Source: Deinococcus depolymerans
Lineage (GTDB): Bacteria; Deinococcota; Deinococci; Deinococcales; Deinococcaceae
DNA length: 64,000 bases
Direction: 5' to 3'
Assembly (NCBI RefSeq): GCF_039522025.1
Contig: NZ_BAAADB010000004.1
Location: 124,001 to 188,000 of the forward strand
Shown piece after piece: positions 56,304-64,000 of this stretch. Position numbers and translations under genes: made by a program. Each line of letters starts with the position of its first letter. Positions within the stretch are counted from its first letter, which is position 1. The notes below the pieces were generated by a model. That model was not told the origin of the DNA, did not search any database, and saw only the letters and a program-made list of their open reading frames with translations.

Positions 56304-56332
56304 AGCCTGAAGGGCAGCGTGAGAAAAGTCAA
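56304..56332 (-). promoter_or_regulatory. Leaderless promoter of the nitrate reductase gene
   Basis: On the minus strand TTGACT and CAGGCT are 17 bp apart, and the -10 box ends six bases before the ATG at 56297. No ribosome site is present, which supports leaderless expression. Confidence 0.6.
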
Positions 56333-56394
56333 GGCCAATTCTGCAGAACGTCATCGAAAGTTCGAACAATCTGCAGGATTCTAGACAGATAGCC

Positions 56395-56406
56395 GGGCAT
56401 ATGCCC
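56395..56406. promoter_or_regulatory. Palindrome in the divergent nitrate/nitrite promoter region
   Basis: GGGCATATGCCC is a perfect 12-bp palindrome between the two divergent promoters, 28 bases before the nirB -35 box. A second palindrome, TTCTGCAGAA (56339-56348), lies just upstream of the nitrate reductase -35 box. Either could be the operator of a nitrogen regulator. Confidence 0.4.
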
Positions 56407-56434
56407 ACTTCGTGTGCAATTCAATCAGAAAAAC

Positions 56435-56463
56435 TTGACAAAACGTTCAGGATCCGGCTCAAT
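56435..56463 (+). promoter_or_regulatory. nirB promoter
   Basis: TTGACA (56435-56440) and CTCAAT (56458-56463) with a 17-bp spacer, 63 bases upstream of the nirB ATG. The -35 box is a perfect consensus. Confidence 0.6.
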
Positions 56464-56526
56464 GTGCGGCAGCGGTCGCCCCGCTGCGTCACAGGCGGCG
56501 CAGCCGCGACCCACACGGAGGACCCC

Positions 56527-59076
56527 ATGACCCCACCCCAGGCTCCCAGCACCCCGCGCGTCGTCGTCATCGGTAACGGCATGGTCGGTCACCGCCTGGT
56601 CGAGCAACTGCGCCAGCACGCCGACCCCGACGCCCTGCACCTGACCGTGATCAGCGAGGAGAGCCGCCTCGCCTACGACCGCGTGCACCTGTCCGCGCAT
56701 CTCGACGACCCCCGCCCCGACCTGTCCCTGGCGACAGAGGACGGGTACCGCGAGGCGGGCGTGACCGTCGTGCAGGGCCGCGCCGACGCCGTGAACCTGA
56801 CCGAGAGGACCGTGCAGGTCGCCGGGCAGACGCTCGCGTACGACGCGCTGGTGTTTGCCACCGGTTCCTTTCCCTTCGTGCCGCCCGTGCCGGGCCGGGA
56901 CGCCACCGGCTGCTTCGTGTACCGCACGCTGGACGACCTCGACGCCATCCGCGAGGCCGCCCGTGGGGCGCGCAGCGGCGCCGTGATCGGCGGCGGCCTG
57001 CTGGGCCTGGAGGCCGCCGGGGCGCTGCGCAGGCTGGGCCTGGAGACGCACGTCGTGGAGTTCGCGCCGCACCTGATGCCCGCCCAGCTCGACGCCGAGG
57101 GCGGCGCGGCCCTGCGCCGCACCATTGAGGGCATGGGCATCGGCGTGCACCTTGGCAGGAGCACGCAGCAGGTCAGCGTGGACGCACAGGGGCGCGTGAC
57201 CGGCCTGGACTTCTCGGACGGAAGTCGTCTGGACGCGGACCTCGTGGTGTTCAGCGCCGGCATCCGCCCCCGCGACGATCTGGCCCGCGCCGCCGGGCTG
57301 AGTGCCGGCGAGCGCGGCGGCATCCGGATCGACGACGCGTGCCGCACGAGCGACCCGCACACGTACGCGGTCGGCGAGTGCGCCCTGCATGACGGGCGCG
57401 TGTACGGTCTGGTCGCGCCCGGCTACCAGATGGCGAAGGTGGCGGCCGTGAACGTCCTGCGTGACCTGGGCGTGCTGGACGCCTCGCCCGCGCACTTCCG
57501 CGGCGCGGACCTGAGCACCAAGCTGAAGCTGCTGGGCGTGGAGGTCGGGTCCTTCGGTGACGCGAAGGGTGTGACGCCCGGCGCGCGCAGCGTGTCCCTG
57601 AGCGACAACGTGCGCGGCACGTACAGCAAGGTCGTCGTGTCGGAGGACGGGCGCGTGCTGGGCGGCCTGCTGGTGGGCGACACCGCCCGCTACGCGGACC
57701 TGCTGGACCTGACCCTGTCCGCCGTGCCCCTGAGCGTCCCGCCCGAGACGCTGATCGTGCCCCCCCTCCCCGGCGGCGCGGTAATGACGTCATCCGACGC
57801 GCTGCTGTGCTCCTGCGAGAACGTCCGCGAGAGCGCCCTGTGCGCCGCCATAGCTGAGGGCGCGCGGGACGTCGCCAGTCTGAAGAAGTGCACCGGCGCG
57901 GGCACAGGCTGCGGCGGGTGCGTGCCCAGCCTGCACGGCCTGCTGCAGACCGAACTGCGCCGCCTGGGCATGGCGGTCACCAACCACCTGTGCGAGCACT
58001 ACCCGTACTCCCGGCAGGAACTGTTCGACCTGATCCGCGTCCGTGGGCACGCCACCTGGGACGAGGTGCTCGCCGCGCACGGCTCGGGCCTGGGCTGCGA
58101 GATCTGCAAGCCCGCGGTGGGCAGCATCCTGGCCTCGCTGCATGGCGAACTGGTCGTCGCGCCGCAGCACGCGCCGCTGCAGGACACGAACGACGCGTTC
58201 CTGGCGAACATCCAGAAGAACGGCACGTACTCGGTCATGCCGCGCGTGCCGGGCGGCGAGATCACCGCCGACGGATTGATCGCCATCGGCGCGGTCGCCA
58301 AACGCTTCGGGCTGTACTGCAAGATCACCGGCGGGCAGCGCATCGACCTGCTCGGCGCGCACCGGGACGACCTTCCCGCCATCTGGGAGGAACTGATCGC
58401 CGCCGGGTTCGAGAGCGGGCACGCGTACGGCAAGAGCCTGCGCACCGTCAAGAGCTGCGTGGGGAGCACGTGGTGCCGCTACGGCGTGCAGGACTCCACC
58501 AGCCTCGCCGTGCGCCTGGAACTGCGCTACCGCGGCCTGCGCAGCCCCCACAAACTCAAGAGCGGCGTGTCCGGCTGCACCCGCGAGTGCGCCGAGGCCC
58601 GCAGCAAGGACTTCGGGATCATCGCCACCGAGAAGGGCTGGAACGTGTACGTCGGCGGGAACGGCGGCGTCACACCCAAGCACGCCGTGCTGCTCGCCAG
58701 TGACCTGAGCGAGGACGGGGTGGTCACCCTCCTCGACCGCTACCTGATGTTCTACGTGCGCACCGCCGACCGCCTGCAACGCACCTCGACGTGGCTGGAG
58801 AACCTGGACGGCGGCCTGGACTACCTGCGGAGCGTGATCATCGACGACCACCTGGGCCTCTGCGCCGAGCTGGAAGCCGAGATGGCCCGCCACATCGGCA
58901 CGTACCGGGACGAGTGGGCGGCCGCCGTGAACGACCCCGCGATCCGCGCCCGCTTCCGCACCTTCGTGAACACGGACGCCCGCGACGACGGCGTGCAGTG
59001 GGTCGACGAACGCGGCCAGATCCGCCCGGCCGACGCGCCCCACCTCTCCCCGCTGCCGGTGCTCGGCGGGGACTGA
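56527..59076 (+). CDS. nirB: NAD(P)H-nitrite reductase, large subunit
   Basis: 849 residues from ATG 56527 (GGAGG seven bases upstream). FAD/NAD domains: VVIGNGMVGHRLVEQL, VIGGGLLGLEAAGAL, YAVGECALHDG. A BFD-like [2Fe-2S] domain has CSCENVRE and CTGAGTGCGGC. The C-terminal siroheme/[4Fe-4S] half has the cysteines SCVGSTWC and SGCTRECAEA. It reduces nitrite to ammonium with electrons from NAD(P)H in the cytoplasm, together with NirD. First gene of the operon nirB-nirD-hemD, divergent from nitrate reductase. Confidence 0.95.
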   Translation: MTPPQAPSTPRVVVIGNGMVGHRLVEQLRQHADPDALHLTVISEESRLAYDRVHLSAHLDDPRPDLSLATEDGYREAGVTVVQGRADAVNLTERTVQVAGQTLAYDALVFATGSFPFVPPVPGRDATGCFVYRTLDDLDAIREAARGARSGAVIGGGLLGLEAAGALRRLGLETHVVEFAPHLMPAQLDAEGGAALRRTIEGMGIGVHLGRSTQQVSVDAQGRVTGLDFSDGSRLDADLVVFSAGIRPRDDLARAAGLSAGERGGIRIDDACRTSDPHTYAVGECALHDGRVYGLVAPGYQMAKVAAVNVLRDLGVLDASPAHFRGADLSTKLKLLGVEVGSFGDAKGVTPGARSVSLSDNVRGTYSKVVVSEDGRVLGGLLVGDTARYADLLDLTLSAVPLSVPPETLIVPPLPGGAVMTSSDALLCSCENVRESALCAAIAEGARDVASLKKCTGAGTGCGGCVPSLHGLLQTELRRLGMAVTNHLCEHYPYSRQELFDLIRVRGHATWDEVLAAHGSGLGCEICKPAVGSILASLHGELVVAPQHAPLQDTNDAFLANIQKNGTYSVMPRVPGGEITADGLIAIGAVAKRFGLYCKITGGQRIDLLGAHRDDLPAIWEELIAAGFESGHAYGKSLRTVKSCVGSTWCRYGVQDSTSLAVRLELRYRGLRSPHKLKSGVSGCTRECAEARSKDFGIIATEKGWNVYVGGNGGVTPKHAVLLASDLSEDGVVTLLDRYLMFYVRTADRLQRTSTWLENLDGGLDYLRSVIIDDHLGLCAELEAEMARHIGTYRDEWAAAVNDPAIRARFRTFVNTDARDDGVQWVDERGQIRPADAPHLSPLPVLGGD

Positions 59077-59156
59077 AGTGCGCCCCGTGACCTGACCTGA
59101 CACGCCACTGAACGCCAGCCCTCACCCTGAAGTCCGCAGCCCCCGCAAGGAGAGCC

Positions 59157-59525
59157 ATGACCCTCACTGCCCCATCCACCCACCCCCCGATTCCCTGGAC
59201 GCGCGTGTGCGCGCTGGACGACATCCTGCCCGGCACCGGCGTGTGCGCCCTGATTCATGGCCAGCAGGTCGCGGTGTTCCGCGTCGGCGGGCGCGTGTAC
59301 GCCACCGGCAACCGCGACCCGTACACCGGCGCGAACGTCCTCTCGCGCGGCCTGACCGGCAGTTACACCCTGAACGGCGAGACGCGCGTGAAGGTCGCCT
59401 CTCCCCTGCTCAAGCACGCCTTCGACCTGCAGAGCGGCCTGAGCCTCGACGATCCCCGCGTGAGCGTCCCCGTGTACGCCACCCGCTTTGACGGAGGTGA
59501 CGTATGGACTGGTTCGCCGGCCTGA
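59157..59525 (+). CDS. nirD: Nitrite reductase small subunit
   Basis: 122 residues with the NirD fold, a Rieske-like domain without cluster ligands. Family segments: WTRVCALDDILPGTGVCALI, VYATGNRDPYTGANVLSRG and SPLLKHAFDLQSG. It partners NirB. GGAGA precedes the ATG. Its 3' end overlaps the next gene by 22 bases in another frame. Confidence 0.93.
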   Translation: MTLTAPSTHPPIPWTRVCALDDILPGTGVCALIHGQQVAVFRVGGRVYATGNRDPYTGANVLSRGLTGSYTLNGETRVKVASPLLKHAFDLQSGLSLDDPRVSVPVYATRFDGGDVWTGSPA

Positions 59526-60337
59526 ATGTCCTGAGTCTGGAATCCCGCCGCAGCGAGGAGATGGAGACCCTGATCCGCAAGTACGGCGGCGCGCCCCAGG
59601 TCGCCCCCAGCATGCGCGAGATGAAACTCGACCTGAGTGCGCCCCTCGCCCGGTTCGAGCGGGACCTGCTGGCAGGCGACATCCACGCCGTCGCGTGCCT
59701 GACCGGCGTGGGCACCCGCCTGTTCCTGAAGGAACTCGCCGCCCGTGACCCGCAGCACCTCGAGACCCTGCGCGGCGTGCCGTTCGTGTCGCGCGGCAGC
59801 AAACCCGCGCAGGCGCTCAGGACCTTCGGCCTGAGCAGCACCCAGGTGCCCAGACCCAGCACCTGGCACGAGGTGCAGGAGCACCTGATCGCCACGCTGG
59901 AACGCGGGCAGCACGCCGTGATCCTCGAGTACGGCGAGGCCATCCCCGGCGCCATGCTGCGCGAACTCGGCTACGCCGGCATCCGCGTGACGAGCGTGCC
60001 GGTGTACCGCTGCGCGTTCCCGCAGGACCCCGGCCCGCTGGCCCGCGCGGTCCGCGACGTGGTCCTGGGCGGCCCGGACATCCTGCTGCTGTCGAGCGGC
60101 ACGCAGATCCTGCACTTCCTGAAGTACGCCGAGAAACTGAACCTGCTGGAGGAGGCCCGCGCCGGCCTGAACCGCATGGTCATCGTGTCCATCGGCCCGG
60201 CGTGCAGCGAGGCCGCCGCCGACCTGGGCCTGCGCATCGACCTGGAGGCCAATCCGCACAAGATGGGGATCCTGGTCCGCTCGGCCGCCGAGCACGGCCC
60301 CGCGATCCTGGCGGCCCGCCTGGGCCGCGCGGGATAG
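59504..60337 (+). CDS. hemD: Uroporphyrinogen-III synthase
   Basis: 277 residues of the HemD family with low overall conservation but typical landmarks: VLSLESRRSEEMETLIRKYGG and APSMREMKLDL at the start, VACLTGVGTRLFL, and ILLLSSGTQILHFL plus VSIGPACSEAAADLGL in the second half. It closes hydroxymethylbilane to uroporphyrinogen III, the branch point to siroheme, the NirB cofactor. Overlap with nirD shows tight co-expression, so this copy is probably dedicated to nitrite reduction. A methyltransferase for siroheme is not in the window. Confidence 0.85.
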   Translation: MDWFAGLNVLSLESRRSEEMETLIRKYGGAPQVAPSMREMKLDLSAPLARFERDLLAGDIHAVACLTGVGTRLFLKELAARDPQHLETLRGVPFVSRGSKPAQALRTFGLSSTQVPRPSTWHEVQEHLIATLERGQHAVILEYGEAIPGAMLRELGYAGIRVTSVPVYRCAFPQDPGPLARAVRDVVLGGPDILLLSSGTQILHFLKYAEKLNLLEEARAGLNRMVIVSIGPACSEAAADLGLRIDLEANPHKMGILVRSAAEHGPAILAARLGRAG

Positions 60338-60659
60338 GGCGCGGACCGCGCCACACGGACCGTCAGGGCCGTTCTCCGGAGGGAGGCATCGGACGTCTGT
60401 TGTTCCGAAGCCTCCCTTCTCTGCTTCGCAGCTCCAGTCCGGCCTGCCCGTCAACCTTCACCCGCTCTCCCGCGGAGTGGCACAGGGCCGCTCGGCCATA
60501 CAGACAGCCTCCCTATGGTCACTGCTCGAAGCGGGACGGGGCGGACCCGCCGCGCCGCAGGGCGGGCCTCCGAACCGGCGGCGGGCGGAAGCGAATTCCG
60601 GTTGTCTCTCTGACCGGCTGATCCCGGGCCAGTCCCCGGGAGGGTCGACCGGCATTCGG
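60338..60659. other. Intergenic region between convergent genes
   Basis: About 320 bases. The hairpin at 60380 is the only clear element. The remainder has no frame with a plausible start and product. Confidence 0.5.
60380..60417 (+). terminator. Terminator-like hairpin after the nirBD-hemD operon
   Basis: AGGGAGGCATCGGA pairs with TCCGAAGCCTCCCT (13 of 14 bp) around a 10-base loop, followed by TCTCTGCTT. The stem contains the string GAAGGGAGGC on one strand, as does the 26-bp hairpin at 49938, so the two may belong to one hairpin family. Confidence 0.55.
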
Positions 60660-61067
60660 TCAGGGGCCGTGGACCGTGACCTGTGCGGGCGCGGGGATGT
60701 CGGCGTCCGGCAGGCGCTGGATCTGCGAGACGAAGAAGGCGGGTGACCCGTCGTCGCTGAGGATCATGGAGACGTTCAGCTGCGCCCAGATGAGTTGCCC
60801 GCTGGCGTGCCGGTACCGTTTGCGCATCTCGTACTGGGTGATGTCACCGTCCACGAGTTGCCGCAGCAGGGTCAGGTCGGCGTCGAGGTCGTCCGGATGG
60901 GTGATGTCCTGGAAGGTGAGGCTCAGCAGGCGTTCGCTGGGATACCCGAGCAGGGCGCAGAGCGTGTCGTTCACGGTCATGAAACGGCCCATCGGGGAGA
61001 CGAGCGCCATGCCGATGGGGGATTTCTTGAACATGGCGACGAACAGCTGCGTCTCACGCTCAGGCAT
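60660..61067 (-). CDS. Stand-alone PAS-domain protein
   Basis: 135 residues containing one PAS domain with its PAC motif: KKSPIGMALVSPMGRFMTVN, LLGYPSERLLSLTFQDITHPDDL, MRKRYRHASGQLIWAQLN. There is no output domain, so it may act by protein contact or as a sensor piece. It resembles the PAS modules of GGDEF proteins in this window. A TAGAAT -10-like box lies about 27 bases before the ATG. Monocistronic. Confidence 0.8.
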   Translation of the reverse strand: MPERETQLFVAMFKKSPIGMALVSPMGRFMTVNDTLCALLGYPSERLLSLTFQDITHPDDLDADLTLLRQLVDGDITQYEMRKRYRHASGQLIWAQLNVSMILSDDGSPAFFVSQIQRLPDADIPAPAQVTVHGP

Positions 61068-61371
61068 GCGGCGGCCTCGGACTGGGAAGCATGGCTCATT
61101 CTACAGGCCCCCGCCGCGGGAGGCAGCTCCCTGTCCCCAGTCGGGAACGGTGCGGGAGGCTGAGACGGATGCCGTCCGCTTGGGTGACAACACGGGACAG
61201 CAGCGGGGTGTCCACTCCACGCCTGACCGTCCGCCGTGCTTCCACTCGCCCTGCTTCGCAGCCCTGCGGGGCGGCCCGGATGGAGTGGTTCTGGCCACCC
61301 CTTCCACCGGAGGCCGTCGGACCCGCAGGTTGTAGCTTGACCTAAAACAATTTTTAGGCAAGACTAAAAAT
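61068..61371. other. Divergent promoter region, PAS gene / metal transporter
   Basis: About 300 bases without a gene. The right end holds the metal-transporter promoter and operator (61337-61370); the left end holds the PAS gene promoter near 61094-61099 (minus strand). Nothing else is recognised between them. Confidence 0.5.
61337..61370 (+). promoter_or_regulatory. Promoter with DtxR/MntR-type operator for the metal ABC importer
   Basis: TTGACC (61337-61342) and AAGACT (61360-61365) are 17 bp apart. TTTTTAGGCAAGACTAAAAA (61351-61370) is a perfect palindrome with 7-base arms that overlaps the -10 box and ends one base before the start codon. TTTAGGC-type half-sites are those of DtxR/MntR-family metal repressors, so manganese-dependent repression is the simplest reading. 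Confidence 0.65.
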
Positions 61372-62313
61372 ATGAAGACGCTGCTGCTCTCCGCCGCTCT
61401 GCTGTGCGTGGCCGGCACCCTGTCCGCCTGCGGGCCAGCCGACCCGGCCACCCGGACCACCCCACAGGCCACCCCGCCCGGCGCGGCCCCCACCGACCGA
61501 CCGCGCGTCCTGACCACCTTCACCATCCTGGCCGACATGGCCCGCAACGTCGCCGGCGACCGCATCGAGGTCGTGTCCATCACGAAACCCGGCGCGGAGA
61601 TCCACGGCTACCAGCCCACGCCCAGCGACCTGATCCGCGCGCAGGGCGCCGACCTGATCCTGAACAACGGCCTGAACCTCGAACGCTGGTTCACCCGCTT
61701 CACGCAGGACAGCGAGGCCCCCACCGTCACCCTCACCGACGGCATCACGCCCGTGAACATCGCCGCCGACGCCTACGCCGGCAAACCCAACCCCCACGCC
61801 TGGATGTCCCCGAAAAACGCCCTGATCTACGTCGAGAACATCCGCCGGGCGCTGACCGACCTCGACCCGGCCGGGGCCGACACCTTCCGCGCCAACGCCG
61901 ACGCCTACGCCGCGCAGATCCGCGAGGTCGACCGGCAGCTCTCCACGCAGCTGGGCCAGCTACCCCCGAACCGCCGCGCGCTCGTCACCTGCGAGGGGGC
62001 CTTCAGTTACCTCGCCCGCGACTACGGCCTGAAGGAACTGTACCTGTGGCCCGTCAACGCCGAGGAAGGCCAGGGCACGCCCCGCCAGATCCGCGCCGTG
62101 ATCGACGGCGTGCGCGCCCAGGGCGTCCCCGCCGTGTTCTGCGAGAGCACCGTCCCGGACAAGGGCATGCGGCAGGTCGCCGCCGAGGCCGGCGCCCGCT
62201 ACGCCGGCGCGCTGCACGTGGACTCGCTGTCCGACGAGGTCCCCACCTACCTCGACCTGCTACGCCGGGACGCCAGCACCATCCTCGCCGGGCTCACGGG
62301 AGAGCGGCCGTGA
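61372..62313 (+). CDS. mntA: Manganese-type ABC transporter substrate-binding lipoprotein
   Basis: 313 residues. The signal peptide ends in GTLSAC (lipobox, Cys20). The cluster A-I metal site is visible: His78 (EIHGYQP), His142 (NPHAWMSP), Glu208 (TCEGAFSY) and Asp284 (HVDSLSDE). The third ligand is Glu, as in manganese-binding PsaA/MntC; zinc-binding ZnuA has His there and a His-rich loop, which is missing here. It delivers Mn(II) to the permease encoded downstream. Mn uptake is important for oxidative-stress tolerance in Deinococcus. The stop overlaps the GTG of the ATPase gene. Confidence 0.88.
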   Translation: MKTLLLSAALLCVAGTLSACGPADPATRTTPQATPPGAAPTDRPRVLTTFTILADMARNVAGDRIEVVSITKPGAEIHGYQPTPSDLIRAQGADLILNNGLNLERWFTRFTQDSEAPTVTLTDGITPVNIAADAYAGKPNPHAWMSPKNALIYVENIRRALTDLDPAGADTFRANADAYAAQIREVDRQLSTQLGQLPPNRRALVTCEGAFSYLARDYGLKELYLWPVNAEEGQGTPRQIRAVIDGVRAQGVPAVFCESTVPDKGMRQVAAEAGARYAGALHVDSLSDEVPTYLDLLRRDASTILAGLTGERP

Positions 62314-63086
62314 GCGGCCCCGCGCTGGACGTGCAGGGCGTGAGCGTCGCGTACGGCGGCGGCCGCCTCGCCCTGAGAAGCGCCACGCTGACCCTGCAAC
62401 CCGGCCGGATCTGCGGCCTGGTCGGCATGAACGGCGCCGGCAAGAGCACGCTGTTCAAGACCATCATGGGCTTCCTGCCGCCGCTGCGCGGGCAGGTGCA
62501 GGTGTTCGGGCAGCCCGTCCGGCAGGCGCAGAAGGCCGGCGTGATCGCCTACGTCCCGCAGGCCGAGGACGTCGACTGGGACTTCCCGGTCAGCGTGCGC
62601 GACGTGGTCACCATGGGCCGCCAGGGCCGCATGGGCCTGCTGCGCCGCCCGTCCGCCACCGACCGCGAGGCCGTGCAGGCCGCCCTGGCCCGCGTGTCCA
62701 TGACCGACTTCGCCGAACGGCAGATCGGGGAACTGTCCGGCGGGCAGCGCAAACGCGCCTTCCTGGCCCGCGCACTCGCGCAGGACGCCCGCCTGCTGCT
62801 GCTCGACGAACCCTTCGGCGGCGTGGACGTCGGCACCAGCGAGGCCATCACGGGCCTGCTGCGCGACCTCGCGGGCAGTGGCCGCAGCGTCCTGGTCAGC
62901 ACCCACGACCTGGGCACCCTGGAGAGCTTCTGCGACGACGTGGCCCTGATCGCCGACCGCACCGTCCTGACCGCCGGCCCGACCGCGCAGATCCTCACCG
63001 CCGGGAACCTCGCCCTCACCTTCGGGGGCCGCTCGCCGCTGCACGACCCGGCCCGCATTCCCGCCCGCACCCCGGAGGTCCGCTGA
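62310..63086 (+). CDS. Manganese/zinc ABC transporter ATP-binding protein
   Basis: 258 residues from GTG 62310 (GTGA overlap with the previous stop). Walker A GMNGAGKST, Q-loop YVPQAEDVDWDFPVSV, signature LSGGQRKR, Walker B LLLLDEPFGGVD, switch His in STHDLGTL. The VDWDFPVxVxDVV segment is characteristic of ATPases of the Mn/Fe/Zn (TroB/ZnuC/SitB) family. It energises the permease encoded next. Its stop overlaps the following ATG (TGATG). Confidence 0.92.
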   Translation: MSGPALDVQGVSVAYGGGRLALRSATLTLQPGRICGLVGMNGAGKSTLFKTIMGFLPPLRGQVQVFGQPVRQAQKAGVIAYVPQAEDVDWDFPVSVRDVVTMGRQGRMGLLRRPSATDREAVQAALARVSMTDFAERQIGELSGGQRKRAFLARALAQDARLLLLDEPFGGVDVGTSEAITGLLRDLAGSGRSVLVSTHDLGTLESFCDDVALIADRTVLTAGPTAQILTAGNLALTFGGRSPLHDPARIPARTPEVR

Positions 63087-63961
63087 TGGACGCCCTGCTC
63101 ACCCCCCTGCTGGCCCCGCTCGGGTACGACTTCATGCTGCGCGCCCTGCTGGTCTCCTCGCTGGTCGGCGCGGTCTGCGCGGTCCTGTCGTGCTTCATCA
63201 CCCTCAAGGGCTGGTCGCTGATGGGCGACGCCGTATCGCACGCCGTGCTGCCCGGCGTGGTCCTGGCGTACCTGCTGAACCTGCCGTTCGTGATCGGCGC
63301 GTTCGTGTTCGGCCTGATCAGCGTCAGCGCCATCGGCTTCATCCAGTCCCGCTCGCGCGTCAAGGAGGACACCGTGATCGGCGTGGTCTTCACGGCCCTG
63401 TTCTCGCTGGGCCTCGTGATGATCTCGCGCGTGTCCAGCGACGTGCACCTGTCGCACATCCTGTTCGGGGACGTGCTGGGCATCAGCCAGGACGAACTGT
63501 GGCAGACCGTCGTCGCGGGCGCCGTCGCGCTGGGCGCCATCCTGATCCTGCGCCGCGACCTGCTGCTGTACGTGTTCGACGCCACGCACGCCCGCTCCAT
63601 CGGCCTGAACACCGGCTTCCTGTACGCCGCGCTGCTGGTCATCCTGGCCCTGACCATCGTCAGCGCCCTCCAGACGGTCGGCGTGATCCTGGTCGTCGCC
63701 ATGCTGATCACGCCCGGCGCGACCGCGTACCTGCTCACGGACCGCTTCAGCCGCATGATGGGGCTGGCCGTGGCGACCGGCGTGCTGTCCAGCCTGCTCG
63801 GCACGTACGTCAGTTACTTCCTGGACGGCGCGACCGGCGCGTGCATCGTCCTGACGCAGAGCGTGCTGTTCGGACTGGCGTTCCTGTTCGCCCCGAAACA
63901 CGGCCAGCTGGCCCGCCGCCGCCAGCAACGCCTGGAACGCGAGGCGGAATTGCAGGGCTGA
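63086..63961 (+). CDS. Manganese/zinc ABC transporter permease
   Basis: 291 residues with eight or nine membrane helices of the ABC-3 family: FMLRALLVSSLVGAVCAVLS, the coupling segment WSLMGDAVSHAVLPGVVLAY, VHLSHILFGDVLGIS and LQTVGVILVVAMLITPGATAYLL. It forms the channel for the binding protein and ATPase encoded upstream. Its C-terminus is basic (RRRQQRLEREAELQG). A hairpin of the dispersed-repeat kind begins right after the TGA. Confidence 0.92.
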   Translation: MDALLTPLLAPLGYDFMLRALLVSSLVGAVCAVLSCFITLKGWSLMGDAVSHAVLPGVVLAYLLNLPFVIGAFVFGLISVSAIGFIQSRSRVKEDTVIGVVFTALFSLGLVMISRVSSDVHLSHILFGDVLGISQDELWQTVVAGAVALGAILILRRDLLLYVFDATHARSIGLNTGFLYAALLVILALTIVSALQTVGVILVVAMLITPGATAYLLTDRFSRMMGLAVATGVLSSLLGTYVSYFLDGATGACIVLTQSVLFGLAFLFAPKHGQLARRRQQRLEREAELQG

Positions 63962-64000
63962 AAGGATTCCGATGGAACGGTCTGCAGACCGTTCCATCCG
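63962..64000. repeat. Partial dispersed repeat or terminator hairpin (cut by window end)
   Basis: GGATTCCG is followed by a perfect 26-base palindrome centred on ACGGTCTGCAGACCGT. The layout equals the truncated inverted copy at 9477, again starting directly after a stop codon. It may continue beyond the window. Confidence 0.55.

Noticed and set aside
61372..63961. Importer considered as a zinc (ZnuABC) system
   Set aside because: The third metal ligand is Glu, the His-rich loop of ZnuA is absent, and the operator is of DtxR/MntR rather than Zur type. Zinc transport cannot be fully excluded.

Overview
The window looks like a Deinococcus chromosome or megaplasmid segment. It has very high GC, many GTG starts with GTGA stop/start overlaps, a -10 box only 6-7 nt from several start codons (leaderless transcription), a CsoR with a Cys-His-His ligand set as in Thermus, a manganese-type ABC importer, and a MITE-like small repeat family at gene 3' ends. 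I see no rRNA, tRNA, CRISPR array or intact insertion sequence.

Layout. 1-532: end of a GGDEF protein. 1248-8199: an operon of two paralogous lipoproteins (the second with a long beta-helix), three tandem tail-collar (Mdp-like) proteins, a Tat-exported periplasmic-binding-protein-like protein and a GNAT acetyltransferase. 8316-9476: glutaryl-CoA dehydrogenase-like enzyme. 9553-18717: four large cyclic-di-GMP proteins (CHASE4-like/degenerate GGDEF/EAL; membrane GGDEF; PAS-GGDEF-EAL; membrane GGDEF-GAF-GAF-HD-GYP). 18918-22588: SAM riboswitch followed by metN-metI-metQ-metQ. 22830-26374: copper module csoR/copZ facing copA, with two CsoR-type operators. 26385-27776: succinate-semialdehyde dehydrogenase. 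28061-44465: a large glycan-assembly-like locus (flippase-like protein, GT2-GT4 fusion, two paralogous sets of a GT-C-like giant membrane protein, an Ig-like lipoprotein and a barrel-like envelope protein) with a complete STAS / SpoIIE-HATPase / STAS / receiver partner-switch cassette inside it. 44592-49503: PAS histidine kinase, then HD-GYP and GGDEF proteins in one operon. 50010-51566: DEAD-box RNA helicase. 51882-52748: tyrosine-recombinase-fold protein that has lost key catalytic residues. 52817-60337: nitrate assimilation (narK and nitrate reductase on the minus strand; nirB, nirD and uroporphyrinogen-III synthase on the plus strand). 60660-61067: lone PAS protein. 61372-63961: Mn-type ABC importer behind a DtxR/MntR-like palindrome.

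Three themes stand out. First, seven c-di-GMP turnover proteins in 64 kb lie on both sides of an exopolysaccharide-like locus that carries its own phosphorylation switch, resembling the logic of the Vibrio SypA/SypE system. Second, metal and nutrient modules are complete and carry readable cis-regulation. Third, the non-coding DNA is structured: a repeat family abuts stop codons, a 26-bp perfect hairpin follows the helicase gene, and an AT-rich motif of about 27 bp occurs twice in opposite orientation, once just upstream of the recombinase-like gene. Functions are read from recognisable motifs only; no database search was run.
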